Of a DNA stretch of 64,000 nt, positions 40,720-51,100 are shown piece after piece; positions within the stretch are counted from its first letter, which is position 1; every line of letters begins with the position of its first letter. The DNA is taken from positions 1 to 64,000 of the forward strand of contig JAGBBP010000032.1 of NCBI GenBank assembly GCA_017938405.1. The letters run 5' to 3'. The notes below the pieces were generated by a model. It saw nothing but the letters and a program-made list of their open reading frames with translations. It had not been told where the DNA came from and did not search any database. The DNA is from Lachnospiraceae bacterium. GTDB lineage: Bacteria; Bacillota; Clostridia; Lachnospirales; Lachnospiraceae. The position numbers and the translations under genes were made by a program.

Positions 40720-42018
40720 TTATACCAACTTTCTCTTATCCAATACGCGAACTGCCTTACCCATGCTGCGCTCTAAGGTCTTCGGCTCAACCAGGGTAAC
40801 CTTTACCGCCAGACCGATGGCCTGCTGGATGGTATGTACAATCTGCTTATTGAGACGCTCCAGCTCCTTGATTTCATCGGAGAAGAAACGCTCCTCTACT
40901 TCTACCTGTACCTCTAAAGTATCCAGATTGTTTACACGGTCCACAATCATGAAATAGTTCGGTGTGGTACCGGACATTTCAAGAAGTGCTGCCTCAATCT
41001 GGGACGGGAATACGTTGACACCGCGGATGATTAACATATCGTCGGAGCGTCCCTTGAAACGGCTGATACGTGCCAAGGTTCTGCCGCACTCGCACTTGTC
41101 GTAGGAAATACTGGTCAGGTCCTTGGTACGGTAACGGATTAATGGAATACCTTCCTTCGTCAAAGTCGTAAATACCAGCTCCCCGGTCTCGCCTTCCGGT
41201 ACCGGAAGCAGTGTTTCGGAACTTACGATTTCCGGAAGGAAATGATCCTCGTATACATGAAGTCCCTTGTGATAAATACAGTCACAGGCAACACCCGGTC
41301 CCATAACCTCGGACAAACCGTAAATATCGTGAGCATGGATATGAAGCTTTTCTTCAATCTGCTTCCGCATGTTTTCGGTCCACGGTTCCGCACCGCAGAT
41401 GGCTGCCTTTAACTTTATGTTCGGAATGTCTCCCTGCTCTTCCAGAGTCTCTGCAATGTGCATCAAATAAGACGGAGTACAAGCAAGCGCCGTAGCACCG
41501 AAATCCTTCATCATGGTGATTAACTTCTTCGTATTACCGGTAGACATCGGAACTACCGTTGCGCCTAAGTTCTCCGCACCGTAATGGGCACCGAGACCTC
41601 CGGTAAACAAACCGTAGCCGTAAGCCACCTGAATAATATCATCCTTGGTAAGTCCTGCCATGGTAAACGCACGCGCCACACACTCGGACCATACATCGAT
41701 ATCGTGTCTCGTATAGCCTACTACCGTAGCCTTACCGGTGGTGCCGCTGGAAGCATGTACACGTACAATTTCGGACATCGGAACAGCAAATAAACCAAAC
41801 GGATAGGTATCACGTAAATCGTCTTTCGTTGTGTACGGAAGCTTCGTGATATCGTCCGCAGACTGGATATCTCCCGGTTCCAAACCTACCGCCTGCATCT
41901 TTTTCCGGTAAAACTCTACGTTATGGTACACGTGATTTACCGTCTTAACAAGACGCTTCCCCTGCAGATGATGAATCTCATCTCTGCTCATACATTCTTT
42001 TGCTTCGTTCCAAATCAT
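40720..42018 (-). CDS. paaK: Phenylacetate-CoA ligase
   Basis: A 432-residue AMP-forming acyl-CoA ligase converting aryl acetates to CoA thioesters. The P-loop [15 protein letters not shown], the adenylation motif [12 protein letters not shown], and the C-terminal [20 protein letters not shown] and KAVRVLDKR with the catalytic Lys are present. Located directly downstream of iorB. In anaerobes the pair turns aryl pyruvates from aromatic amino acids into aryl-acetyl-CoA, either for energy or, in reverse, for amino-acid synthesis. ATG after GGAAGGAG. Confidence 0.94.
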   Translation of the reverse strand: MIWNEAKECMSRDEIHHLQGKRLVKTVNHVYHNVEFYRKKMQAVGLEPGDIQSADDITKLPYTTKDDLRDTYPFGLFAVPMSEIVRVHASSGTTGKATVVGYTRHDIDVWSECVARAFTMAGLTKDDIIQVAYGYGLFTGGLGAHYGAENLGATVVPMSTGNTKKLITMMKDFGATALACTPSYLMHIAETLEEQGDIPNIKLKAAICGAEPWTENMRKQIEEKLHIHAHDIYGLSEVMGPGVACDCIYHKGLHVYEDHFLPEIVSSETLLPVPEGETGELVFTTLTKEGIPLIRYRTKDLTSISYDKCECGRTLARISRFKGRSDDMLIIRGVNVFPSQIEAALLEMSGTTPNYFMIVDRVNNLDTLEVQVEVEERFFSDEIKELERLNKQIVHTIQQAIGLAVKVTLVEPKTLERSMGKAVRVLDKRKLV

Positions 42019-42068
42019 TGGCTTCTCCTTCCGCAGTACTCTGCGATTTAAAAAGATTTAAAAACATA

Positions 42069-42638
42069 TTACATCTCGTAACCTACGAGGAATGCTTTCT
42101 TGTTTAACTCTACGGTCTTCGGCGGTACGGTAGCCTCAATAGCGTTAAGCCACTGCTCCTTCGTAAAATCCATGTGCTTTGCGGCAACACCGAGAACGAT
42201 TACGTTAAACACCTTGGAATTACCCAGCTTTAACGCTTCCTCCTGGGCATCTACGGAATATACCTGATGCTCCTTCGAAAGATCTTCGATAATATTCTCC
42301 GGATACTGTGCCGCACCGGTTACAACGGTAATCGGCTCGATACGACGGTCGTTAATCACCATAGCGCCGTCCTTCTTTAAGAAGTGTGCATAACGAAGGG
42401 CCTCCAAGCGCTCAAACGCAATCAAAACGTCTGCCTGTCCTTCTTCCACAATCGGCTCCGCAACCTTCTCACCGTAGCGAACGAAGGTAACTACGCTTCC
42501 GCCTCTCTGTGCCATACCGTGTACCTCGGAAAGCTTTACATCAAAGCCTGCCTCCACGGTAATATTTCCTAAAATACGGCTGGTAAGCAGGGTACCCTGA
42601 CCGCCCACACCGACAATCATAATATTTCTAGTGGTCAT
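42069..42638 (-). CDS. iorB: Indolepyruvate:ferredoxin oxidoreductase, beta subunit
   Basis: A 189-residue subunit with the gamma-type fold of 2-oxoacid oxidoreductases: NIMIVGVGGQGTLLTSRIL at the N-terminus and SEVHGMAQRGGSV in the middle. With IorA it oxidises aryl pyruvates to aryl-acetyl-CoA with ferredoxin. The frame opens 38 codons earlier inside iorA; the ATG at 42638 has an AAGGAGG site and begins the domain. It starts 14 bases after the iorA stop. Confidence 0.95.
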   Translation of the reverse strand: MTTRNIMIVGVGGQGTLLTSRILGNITVEAGFDVKLSEVHGMAQRGGSVVTFVRYGEKVAEPIVEEGQADVLIAFERLEALRYAHFLKKDGAMVINDRRIEPITVVTGAAQYPENIIEDLSKEHQVYSVDAQEEALKLGNSKVFNVIVLGVAAKHMDFTKEQWLNAIEATVPPKTVELNKKAFLVGYEM

Positions 42639-42651
42639 AGTCCAATCCTCC

Positions 42652-44388
42652 TTATCTTGCCTGTTTCTTAATTGCATCGAACTTACAAAGCTGCATGCAA
42701 AGTCCGCAGCCGTTACACATGGTAGCGTCAATTGCGATGGTGCCATCCGCATTCTTCGTGAGTGCCGGACATCCCGGTCTTAAGCACATACCACACTTCT
42801 TACACTTATCGCTGTCCGGAACGCAAACATCCGGGAATATATTGCCCTTTAACAGAACGCACGGAGACTTGGTAATGATGACAGATACATCGTCTCTTGC
42901 GGTCTCTTCCTTAATGATACGCTCAAGCTCTGCGGTATCGAAGGCATTTACCTCTACCACATGCTCTATGCCGATGGCCTTACAGAACTGAACTAAGTTC
43001 ACAGCCTTGGTGGTCTCACCCATCAAAGTCTTACCGGTAGCCGCATGGTCCTGATGACCGGTCATACCGGTGGTGGAGTTATCAAGAATCATAACCGTAC
43101 CGGTACCCTTGTTGTATACCATGTTAATCAAAGAGTTTACACCGGTGTGCATAAACGTAGAATCGCCGATAACGGCAACCCAGTTCTTGATGTAATCCTT
43201 ACCCTTTGCCTTTTCCATACCGTGAAGAGTGGAAATACTTGCACCCATACAAACAGTAGTATCTACTACGTTAAGCGGAGCCACGGCGCCGAGAGTATAA
43301 CATCCGATGTCGCCTGCCGCATGAATCTTAAGCTTGTTAAGTACAGAGTAAACGCTTCTGTGCGGACATCCCGGACAAAGAATCGGCGGTCTTGCCGGCA
43401 CCTGTGCCGGTGCCTTAAGCTCTGCGGTCTCACCGAGCACTGCCTTACGAAGCATGTTTGCACTATACTCGCCCTGTACGGTAAAGATTTCCTTACCGAT
43501 ACACTTGATACCCCAGGACTTTACCTGCTCCTCGATGACCGGCTCCAGCTCCTCGAAAATGTAGAGCTTATCTACCTTAGAAGCAAACTCCTCGATGAGC
43601 TTACGCGGAAGCGGATGCACCATACCCAACTTTAATACGGAAGCATTCGGACAAGCCTCCTTTACATACTGGTACGGAATACCGCTGGTAATGAAACCGA
43701 TGGAGGTGTCGTTGTACTCTGCTTTATTGATGGAAAGGCTGCATGCATCCTCTGCCATCTTCTTTAAACGCTGTTCTACGTAAATATGTCTCTGCTTTGC
43801 CATACCCGGCATCATAACAAACTTCGCCACGTTTCTCTCGTACGGCTTATCCGCAACCTCTTCCCGGTCACAAAGCTCAACCAGACCCTGGGAGTGTGCC
43901 AGACGGGTAGTGGTACGTACAATCATCGGGGTGTCGTACTGCTCACTGAGTTCAAATGCAAGCTTTACGAAATCCTTTGCTTCCTGGCTGTCGGACGGCT
44001 CTAACACCGGCACCTGTGCCGCTCTGCCTACCATACGGGTATCCTGCTCGTTCTGGGAGCTGTAAAGTCCCGGATCGTCTGCCGCAACCAATACCAGACC
44101 GCCGTTTACTCCACTGTAAGAAATGGTATACAGCGGATCACTTGCTACGTTTACACCTACGTGCTTCATGGAGAACATGGCACGTACACCGGAAATAGAT
44201 GCACCGATAGCAACCTCTGCCGCTACCTTCTCATTCGGCGACCACTCGGAGTAAATCTCCTTATACTGTACAATATTTTCGCTGATCTCCGTACTCGGAG
44301 TTCCCGGATACGCAGCCGATACCTTCACGCCTGCTTCGTAAGCACCGCGGGCAATGGCCTCGTTACCGAGCATAATCTTCTTTGCCAT
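42652..44388 (-). CDS. iorA: Indolepyruvate:ferredoxin oxidoreductase, alpha subunit
   Basis: A 578-residue thiamine-pyrophosphate enzyme. The N-terminal domain starts MLGNEAIARGAYEAGVKVSAAYPGTPSTE; TPP binding shows in GDIGCYTLG and GDSTFMHTG. The C-terminus carries two [4Fe-4S] ferredoxin sites (CKKCGMCLRPGCPAL and CNGCGLCMQLCKF). It leads the iorA-iorB-paaK-ACT-amidohydrolase unit. ATG after AAAGGA. A 332-base region separates it from a divergent acyl-CoA ligase. Confidence 0.96.
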   Translation of the reverse strand: MAKKIMLGNEAIARGAYEAGVKVSAAYPGTPSTEISENIVQYKEIYSEWSPNEKVAAEVAIGASISGVRAMFSMKHVGVNVASDPLYTISYSGVNGGLVLVAADDPGLYSSQNEQDTRMVGRAAQVPVLEPSDSQEAKDFVKLAFELSEQYDTPMIVRTTTRLAHSQGLVELCDREEVADKPYERNVAKFVMMPGMAKQRHIYVEQRLKKMAEDACSLSINKAEYNDTSIGFITSGIPYQYVKEACPNASVLKLGMVHPLPRKLIEEFASKVDKLYIFEELEPVIEEQVKSWGIKCIGKEIFTVQGEYSANMLRKAVLGETAELKAPAQVPARPPILCPGCPHRSVYSVLNKLKIHAAGDIGCYTLGAVAPLNVVDTTVCMGASISTLHGMEKAKGKDYIKNWVAVIGDSTFMHTGVNSLINMVYNKGTGTVMILDNSTTGMTGHQDHAATGKTLMGETTKAVNLVQFCKAIGIEHVVEVNAFDTAELERIIKEETARDDVSVIITKSPCVLLKGNIFPDVCVPDSDKCKKCGMCLRPGCPALTKNADGTIAIDATMCNGCGLCMQLCKFDAIKKQAR

Positions 44389-44613
44389 AATTATGTATCC
44401 TTTCTATTTTTCGACCTTTGTAAAGCCTTTCTTTGCATCGTTTTCTATCATCTGAAACGAATCCAATGTATATTCTATCACATTTTTCGCCAATAGAAAA
44501 GCCCTAAATTGCGTTTTTTCTTTAACAATATAGCACTTTAACGCGCGGATTCGTCAAAGAAGCGCTTACACAGGTGTCAAAGTAAAAACTCTTCTTATTT
44601 CTTTAAGTTTTCA

Positions 44614-44642
44614 TTGACTTTTTTCCTTCTTTCCCTTATACT
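44614..44642 (+). promoter_or_regulatory. Promoter of the acyl-CoA ligase gene
   Basis: TTGACT (44614-44619), 17-base spacer, TATACT (44637-44642). The rest of the 332-base divergent region (44389-44613) is AT-rich; I see no other clear element in it. Confidence 0.8.
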
Positions 44643-44652
44643 TTATTGGTGG

Positions 44653-44694
44653 AAAGCGAAAAAGTGCCGTATACTTTCTTTTCGCTTTTTTATA
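44653..44694 (+). terminator. Leader terminator-like hairpin before the acyl-CoA ligase gene
   Basis: AAAGCGAAAA pairs with TTTTCGCTTT, followed by a T run. It sits between the predicted start (near 44649) and the gene, so it may attenuate transcription. Confidence 0.65.
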
Positions 44695-44720
44695 CTATTT
44701 AAGAGTTGAGGAACAAAAAC

Positions 44721-46355
44721 ATGCCGATTACAAACATTTTAGAAAAGAACTGTGAAATGTACGGAAACGAAATCTGTCTGGTTGAGATTAATCCGCAGCT
44801 TCCGGAAACCCGTCGTATCACCTGGAAAGAATATGAACTGATGGAACCGACGAAAAGCAACTACTACCGTCGCGAAATCACCTGGAACGTATTTAACGAA
44901 AAAGCGAACCGTTTCGCTAACTTCTTACTCTCCCGCGGTGTAAAAAAGGGAGACAAGGTTGCGATTCTTTTAATGAACTGTCTGGAATGGTTGCCGATTT
45001 ATTTCGGTATTTTAAAGACCGGTGCTTTGGCAGTACCGTTAAACTTCCGTTACTCCTCCGATGAAATCGACTACTGTGTAAATCTGGCAGACGTAGATAT
45101 TCTGGTGTTCGGTCCGGAATTTATCGGACGTGTGGAAGAAATCGCAGATACTTTAAGCAAGAACCGTCTGCTGATTTATGTCGGTGATAACTGCCCGACC
45201 TTTGCGGAGGATTATACTTCCCTTACCGCAGACTGTTCCAGTATGACTCCGGATATTAAGCTGACGGATGACGATGATGCCGCAATTTACTTTTCTTCCG
45301 GTACCACCGGTTTCCCGAAAGCTATTTTACATAAACACCGCAGTCTCATGCACTCCTGCCTTGTAGAGCAGAATCACCATGAGACCTCTCATGACGACGT
45401 ATTCTTATGTATTCCGCCGTTATACCATACCGGTGCAAAGATGCATTGGTTCGGTAGCTTCCTCGTTGGCGGTAAAGCGGTTCTCTTAAAGGGAACCAAG
45501 CCGGAGTTCATTTTGGACGCAGCTTCCAAGGAACACTGTACCATTGTATGGCTTTTGGTTCCGTGGGCCCAGGACATCTTAGATGCCATCGACAGAGGCG
45601 ACGTAAATCTTTCCGACTATGAGCTTTCCCAGTGGCGTCTCATGCATATCGGTGCGCAGCCGGTTCCGCCGAGTCTCATTACCCGTTGGAAGAATATTTT
45701 CCCGAACCACAAGTACGACACCAATTACGGTCTTTCCGAATCCATCGGACCGGGCTGTGTACACCTCGGCATGGAAAACATCCATAAAGTAGGTGCCATC
45801 GGTGTTCCGGGCTACGGTTGGGAAACCAAGATTGTAGACGAGCACCGTAACACCGTCCCACAGGGCGAAGTGGGCGAACTTGCCGTAAAAGGCCCGGGCG
45901 TTATGACCTGCTATTATAAAGATGAAAAAGCAACGAACGAAGTGTTGGCAGACGGCTGGCTCTTTACCGGTGATATGGCAATGCAGGATGAAGACGGATT
46001 TATCTTCTTAGTAGACCGTAAAAAAGACGTTATCATCAGCGGCGGTGAAAATATTTACCCGGTACAGATTGAGGACTTCCTGCGTAAACACGACTCCATT
46101 AAAGACGTTGCTGTGATCGGTCTTCCGGACAAGCGTCTCGGTGAAATCACCGGTGCCATCATCGAAGTAAAGCCGGGCTGTACTTTGACGGAAGATGATG
46201 TAAACCGTTTCTGTCAGGCTCTTCCGCGTTATAAACGTCCGCACACCATCATTTTTGCGGATGTACCGCGTAACCCTACCGGCAAAATCGAGAAGCCGAA
46301 GCTTCGCGAGATGTACGGCGGTAAGGGACTTGTGGCGGCACAGAACCAAGGCTAA
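44721..46355 (+). CDS. AMP-forming acyl-CoA synthetase/ligase
   Basis: A 544-residue adenylate-forming enzyme that makes acyl-CoA from a carboxylic acid, ATP and CoA. The P-loop IYFSSGTTGFPKAILHKH, the A5 motif YGLSESIG, the hinge WLFTGDMAMQDEDGFIFLVDRKKDVIISGGENIYP and the catalytic Lys in PRNPTGKIEKPKL are intact. The substrate is not clear; medium-chain or aryl acids fit, given the neighbours. The ATG at 44721 has a GAGGAA site; a TTG five codons earlier is less likely. Divergent from the iorA block, so both may respond to the same substrates. Terminator downstream. Confidence 0.92.
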   Translation: MPITNILEKNCEMYGNEICLVEINPQLPETRRITWKEYELMEPTKSNYYRREITWNVFNEKANRFANFLLSRGVKKGDKVAILLMNCLEWLPIYFGILKTGALAVPLNFRYSSDEIDYCVNLADVDILVFGPEFIGRVEEIADTLSKNRLLIYVGDNCPTFAEDYTSLTADCSSMTPDIKLTDDDDAAIYFSSGTTGFPKAILHKHRSLMHSCLVEQNHHETSHDDVFLCIPPLYHTGAKMHWFGSFLVGGKAVLLKGTKPEFILDAASKEHCTIVWLLVPWAQDILDAIDRGDVNLSDYELSQWRLMHIGAQPVPPSLITRWKNIFPNHKYDTNYGLSESIGPGCVHLGMENIHKVGAIGVPGYGWETKIVDEHRNTVPQGEVGELAVKGPGVMTCYYKDEKATNEVLADGWLFTGDMAMQDEDGFIFLVDRKKDVIISGGENIYPVQIEDFLRKHDSIKDVAVIGLPDKRLGEITGAIIEVKPGCTLTEDDVNRFCQALPRYKRPHTIIFADVPRNPTGKIEKPKLREMYGGKGLVAAQNQG

Positions 46356-46361
46356 AGATTT

Positions 46362-46396
46362 CAAGGGGCGCCGCACGTCGCGGTGCCCTTTTTTAC
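46362..46396 (+). terminator. Terminator of the acyl-CoA ligase gene
   Basis: AGGGGCGCCGC / GCGGTGCCCTT with a 5-base loop and TTTTTT. Confidence 0.87.
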
Positions 46397-46422
46397 AAAT
46401 ACATTATCACGGAGGTATGTAC

Positions 46423-47970
46423 ATGGTTAAAGACGGAAAAATCTGGATTGCAAAAAATGACAACCTACAGTTTTTATATCCGAAGATGGGCAATCGCCAC
46501 GGCCTTATCGCCGGTGCTACCGGTACCGGTAAGACCATTACCTTAAAGCTGTTGGCAGAGTCCTTTTCTTCTCTCGGTGTGCCGGTATTCCTTGCGGACA
46601 TCAAGGGGGATTTGTCCGGTATGTGTGCACCGGGAAAAGAAAGCGAAGACATGTCAAAACGTATCGCAAAGTTCGGTATCGACGATTGGAGCTATACGTC
46701 CTTTCCGACCCGCTTTTTCGATATTTTCGGAAAGAACGGCCACCCGGTACGCACCACGGTATCGGAAATGGGACCGATTCTGCTCTCCCGCCTACTCGGT
46801 CTTACCGCCGTACAGGAGGGCGTATTAAACATTGTATTCCGGGTTGCGGACGATAACGGTCTGTTACTTATTGATTTGAAGGACTTAAAGGCCATGTTAA
46901 ACTATGTCTGCGAACATCGGGAAGACTATACCCTGACCTACGGCAATGTGAGCCCGCAAAGTGCCGGTGCCATCCAGCGTTCGCTGCTTGCTTTAGAGAG
47001 TCAGGGCGGCAACTTATTCTTCGGCGAACCGGCCTTCGATTTTACGGACTGGATAACCACCGATGAATCCGGTCACGGTATGATTAACATTTTAGACAGT
47101 ACAGAACTGGTACAATCCCCGCTCCTTTACGCCACCTTTATGCTTTGGATGTTAACGGAGCTCTTTGAAAAGCTTCCGGAAGTTGGGGATGCGGACAAGC
47201 CGAAGCTGGTGTTCTTTTTTGACGAAGCTCATCTTCTCTTCCGCGACATGCCAAAGACCCTGAACCAAAAAATCGAACAGGTCGTAAAGCTCATCCGTTC
47301 CAAGGGTGTGGGTGTTTATTTTATTTCCCAAAGCCCAAGCGACATTCCGGATGAGGTACTGGCGCAATTAGGTAACCGTATCCAGCATGCCCTCCGGGCC
47401 TATACTCCGGCGGAACAAAAAGCGGTCCGTACCGCAGCCCAGACCTTCCGCCAGAACCCGGCCTTTGACACCTCGGAAGCCATTATGGAGTTAGGTGTAG
47501 GCGAGGCACTGGTATCCTTTCTGGATGAAAAAGGTATCCCGACCATGGTGGAACGTACCTTTATCCTTCCGCCCCAAAGTCTCATGGGACCGGTGGATGC
47601 CTTTACACGGAACTCTGTGATCACGCAAAGTCCGTTGGATGAAAAATACGGTCTCCCGGTGGATAACCGCTCCGCCTACGAAGTACTGACCGCCCAAAGT
47701 GCCGAAGAAGCTGCGGCCGAGCAACGCGCCAAGGAAGAAGCACAAAAGGCGAAGGAAGAAGCCGCCGCTGCCAAACAGAAGGAAAAAGAAGAAGCCTTCT
47801 TAAAAAAGCAAAAAGAAAAGGAAGCTGCCGCAAAACAGAAGAAAAAGGAAAAGGCCGCCGAGAAGCTGTTTAACAAAACCATCGGTCGTGCCACCTCCAG
47901 TGCCTTCAGTTCCATCGGCAGACAAATCGGTAACTCCATTATCCGGGGATTATTCGGAAACTCGAAGTAA
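46423..47970 (+). CDS. HerA-like ATPase (DUF853)
   Basis: A 515-residue cytosolic ATPase of the HerA/FtsK class, DUF853 family. Walker A GLIAGATGTGKTITLKLLAE is near the start and Walker B KLVFFFDEAHLLF is in the middle; an Arg-finger-type region FISQSPSDIPDEVLAQLGNRIQ follows. HerA-like proteins translocate on DNA in repair, but DUF853 members have no proven role. The C-terminus is a charged Glu/Lys/Ala coiled coil (about 430-480). The ATG at 46423 has a GGAGGT site at 6 bases; an earlier in-frame ATG at 46417 is too close to it. Single gene with its own terminator. Confidence 0.88.
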   Translation: MVKDGKIWIAKNDNLQFLYPKMGNRHGLIAGATGTGKTITLKLLAESFSSLGVPVFLADIKGDLSGMCAPGKESEDMSKRIAKFGIDDWSYTSFPTRFFDIFGKNGHPVRTTVSEMGPILLSRLLGLTAVQEGVLNIVFRVADDNGLLLIDLKDLKAMLNYVCEHREDYTLTYGNVSPQSAGAIQRSLLALESQGGNLFFGEPAFDFTDWITTDESGHGMINILDSTELVQSPLLYATFMLWMLTELFEKLPEVGDADKPKLVFFFDEAHLLFRDMPKTLNQKIEQVVKLIRSKGVGVYFISQSPSDIPDEVLAQLGNRIQHALRAYTPAEQKAVRTAAQTFRQNPAFDTSEAIMELGVGEALVSFLDEKGIPTMVERTFILPPQSLMGPVDAFTRNSVITQSPLDEKYGLPVDNRSAYEVLTAQSAEEAAAEQRAKEEAQKAKEEAAAAKQKEKEEAFLKKQKEKEAAAKQKKKEKAAEKLFNKTIGRATSSAFSSIGRQIGNSIIRGLFGNSK

Positions 47971-48017
47971 TTCCGCCGGCAATAACAAATTACAAACCGA
48001 TTCACACTGAGAATAAA

Positions 48018-48052
48018 CAAAGAAAACCGCCCGGACTGCTCCGGGCGGTTTC
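48018..48052. terminator. Bidirectional terminator
   Basis: AAAACCGCCCGGA / TCCGGGCGGTTT with a 4-base loop, between two convergent genes. Confidence 0.87.
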
Positions 48053-48104
48053 TTCTTTCTTTCCTCTATCTGCGTTTATTGCTGTTCTCGCAAATCAAAC
48101 TGCC

Positions 48105-51100
48105 TTACGGCTCTCTTACCGCAAATCCCAGTTCCGATGCGAAATATGCCATATCCGAATCATCGGTTACAACAGTAAGCTTCGTAGTATCACATCCTTC
48201 AAATATATCAGTCTCCCAATTCCGTCCGCTCGCGTTGGCCGGAATATAGATTTCCGTCAAATTGGTACATCCTGCAAACGCCCTTGAACCGATCCAGCTG
48301 ACATTCTCCGGCAATGTAACCGTTGTAAGGCCGGTACATCCTGCAAACGCGTTTGCCTGAATTGCCCATACCCATGTCGGTACAGTAACCTCTGTAAGTC
48401 CGGTACAACCGGCAAAAGCTTCTTCTTCAATCGCACACAAGCCCGCCGGTAAGGATACTGACTTAATATCGGTACATCCCTTAAATGCTCCACCGGAAAC
48501 TACCGCAACAATTGAACCCTCGTACCTATCTGCAATAACCACACGGTCTGCCAGGCTCTCATAACCGGTAATCCAAATTTCGTAGTACGACTCGCCATTC
48601 TCCGGTGTTATCAGTACTTTTTCATAAGTGAACTCAGAAATCTGACCGTCATACACAACCGGAATCAGATTGTCTTTCGCATATCTATCGGCGTAAGAAC
48701 CTTCCACTGTCGTAATCGTCAGATTCATATGGAATTCCACTTCATTCTCGGAAAATGCATTATTACCGATACTTGTCACATTTTCCGTCAGATTTATCGA
48801 CTGCAAATGCGTACATCTAAAGAATGCATTATCCCCAATGGTAGTCAAAGAATACGGTGTAGTAACCGTTCCCAAGTTCTCACAATATCCGAACGCAAAC
48901 GGTGAAATCGTTGTAATCCCCTCCGGAATGACTACGGAAGTAATATTTCTTCCACGGAACGCATTCGGTGCAATTTCCACAACCTTTCTTCCAAACAACT
49001 CACTCGGGATTACAATCTCCGAACCCTGCGCTGCCGGATTCTTATGCTTCTTCAGGCGAATGGTTCCATCCGGGTTAACTTCCACCTTGTACGGGCTGGC
49101 TTCATAGTTAAATGTTGCGTCCGGACGTGCCGTCGGCATGTACAGTTTTCTCTTATTATTCGCTGCCTCTATGGTCTCATCCCAGTACGGCATAATATCA
49201 TCAAGAAGATAACCCAAATCAAACTTTCCTTCTTCATTACGATGGAACTTCCAACGATAGAACAAGGTACCGTCGATCTCGAAATACTCATCTTCCATGG
49301 TAAACTTCTCTAAATCTTCCATGAAGTTAATATACTGATTCACTGCAATATCTTCATTGTAGAAGATGGAAAGGGTCTCGTCTGTGGATCTTTCATCCCA
49401 ATCGTAATCTACATAGCGACTCTTCCACTCATCCGCACTCTCTTCCTCATATCCCGGAGCCGGATTCGTCCAGATGTTATAAGCAAATGCAATATCCGCT
49501 GCAGTCTTTGCATCGTAACATGCCGGCATTACCGCCACGTTATCGGAGAAGTAAGTATGATAGGAATCGGAACCGTCTCCTTCATCCGGCTTCGGACAAC
49601 ACAAAAATGCGATGTTTGCATCCATGTCATTGTACTTGATTGTGCTTGTATAATCACCGGATGTACCTACCGTCATATAGTAAGCTTCGCCGAACTGCAT
49701 AACTGCCTTTTCGTCGAAGAAACGTTTTGCAAACCAGTTCCAAAGACTCTCTGCCCCGCTCGGATTCTCCAGTTCATCGATATCATATCCCTTTTCAAAT
49801 AAACCGATTGCATAATTATATGCCTTCTCAACATTCGGATTTGAAAGATTATTTACATATTCACCCTTCACCGGGTCATAACCCACAAACTCCGTACCGG
49901 TGGAATATACAAGCTGACTTAAGGTCATGGTATCCTGACTGGTCAACGCATAAATCTTATCATTCTTATTTCCGTTCCAATTCTCATTTAACTGTTCATC
50001 CAGTATACCACAAATTTCTTCAAACTTAGACCAAGTCCATTCTCCCTTTTCCTGTAAAACAAACGGATCATAGTCCTCCATACTCAAATCGGCAGCTTCC
50101 ATTGCCTGGGTATACAAATCCATATTAATGAAAACGCCGCCTCTTGCTTCCTTATCCGCTGTGGACATACCATAGATGCCGTCCTTCCAGGTCATAAGCT
50201 CTTTTATGTCCTCATCCCACTTCGCGTTATCAAAATCAAGCTCGTATAACGTGGATAAATCATAGAAGTAATCTCTGTTACCCTCCAGGAATCTCTGATC
50301 CATCATAAAGATATTTGCAGCCGGCGTACCCAGGGCTACAGAAGTACGGAATACATCCTGGAAATCATTCCAGTTTGCAATATACTTCTGCTCTACGGTA
50401 AAGTTATATCGCTCCATCATATCCTTACGATACTGATCCAAGGCAATCTCTTCTTCGGTACTCGGCACAGGTGTACCGGTTGAATACCAGTCACCGATTA
50501 CAACATGTAAGCCGCCCAAATCTCTTAATCCACCGACTACCGGCTTTACATAATTATTCTTACCGGTTACGTTTGTACCCAATGTAGAAACATAAGCACC
50601 GTCACCGATAATATCTACCTTTGCAAGGGTACCGTTACCGCTGATCGTAACGTTATTGCCGTCAATTTTTGCATTGACGACGCTACCGCAGCTGCCCACT
50701 TCCATCTTAACTTCACTTGCGCTGATTAAAATATTTTCAACCTTTGCAAGGATATTTACAGACGCATTCGTAGCAGTTTCCGCAATGTTTAATGATTCAG
50801 ACGGCAAATTCAGAGAAAGCGTCGGAGCACTTTCTACATTTACGTCCTTTACCTCGGAATCCTGACCGCTTAATACGATGTTACCGCGACCCTTGCCTTC
50901 CATGTTAAGATTTTCTACCTTGGAGTTTTTCATCTTAACGCGGGCAATCATCCAATCGCCGTCTTTTCTTTCGGTCTGCTTTACATCTACATCGCCTTCG
51001 TAGTTGGAAATGTTTACGTTCAATTCCTTCTGGGAACCGTCCGCTTCCACCTTCAGGTTCGAAACCGTACCGTTCTTACAATCCAGCTTCACATTACCGG

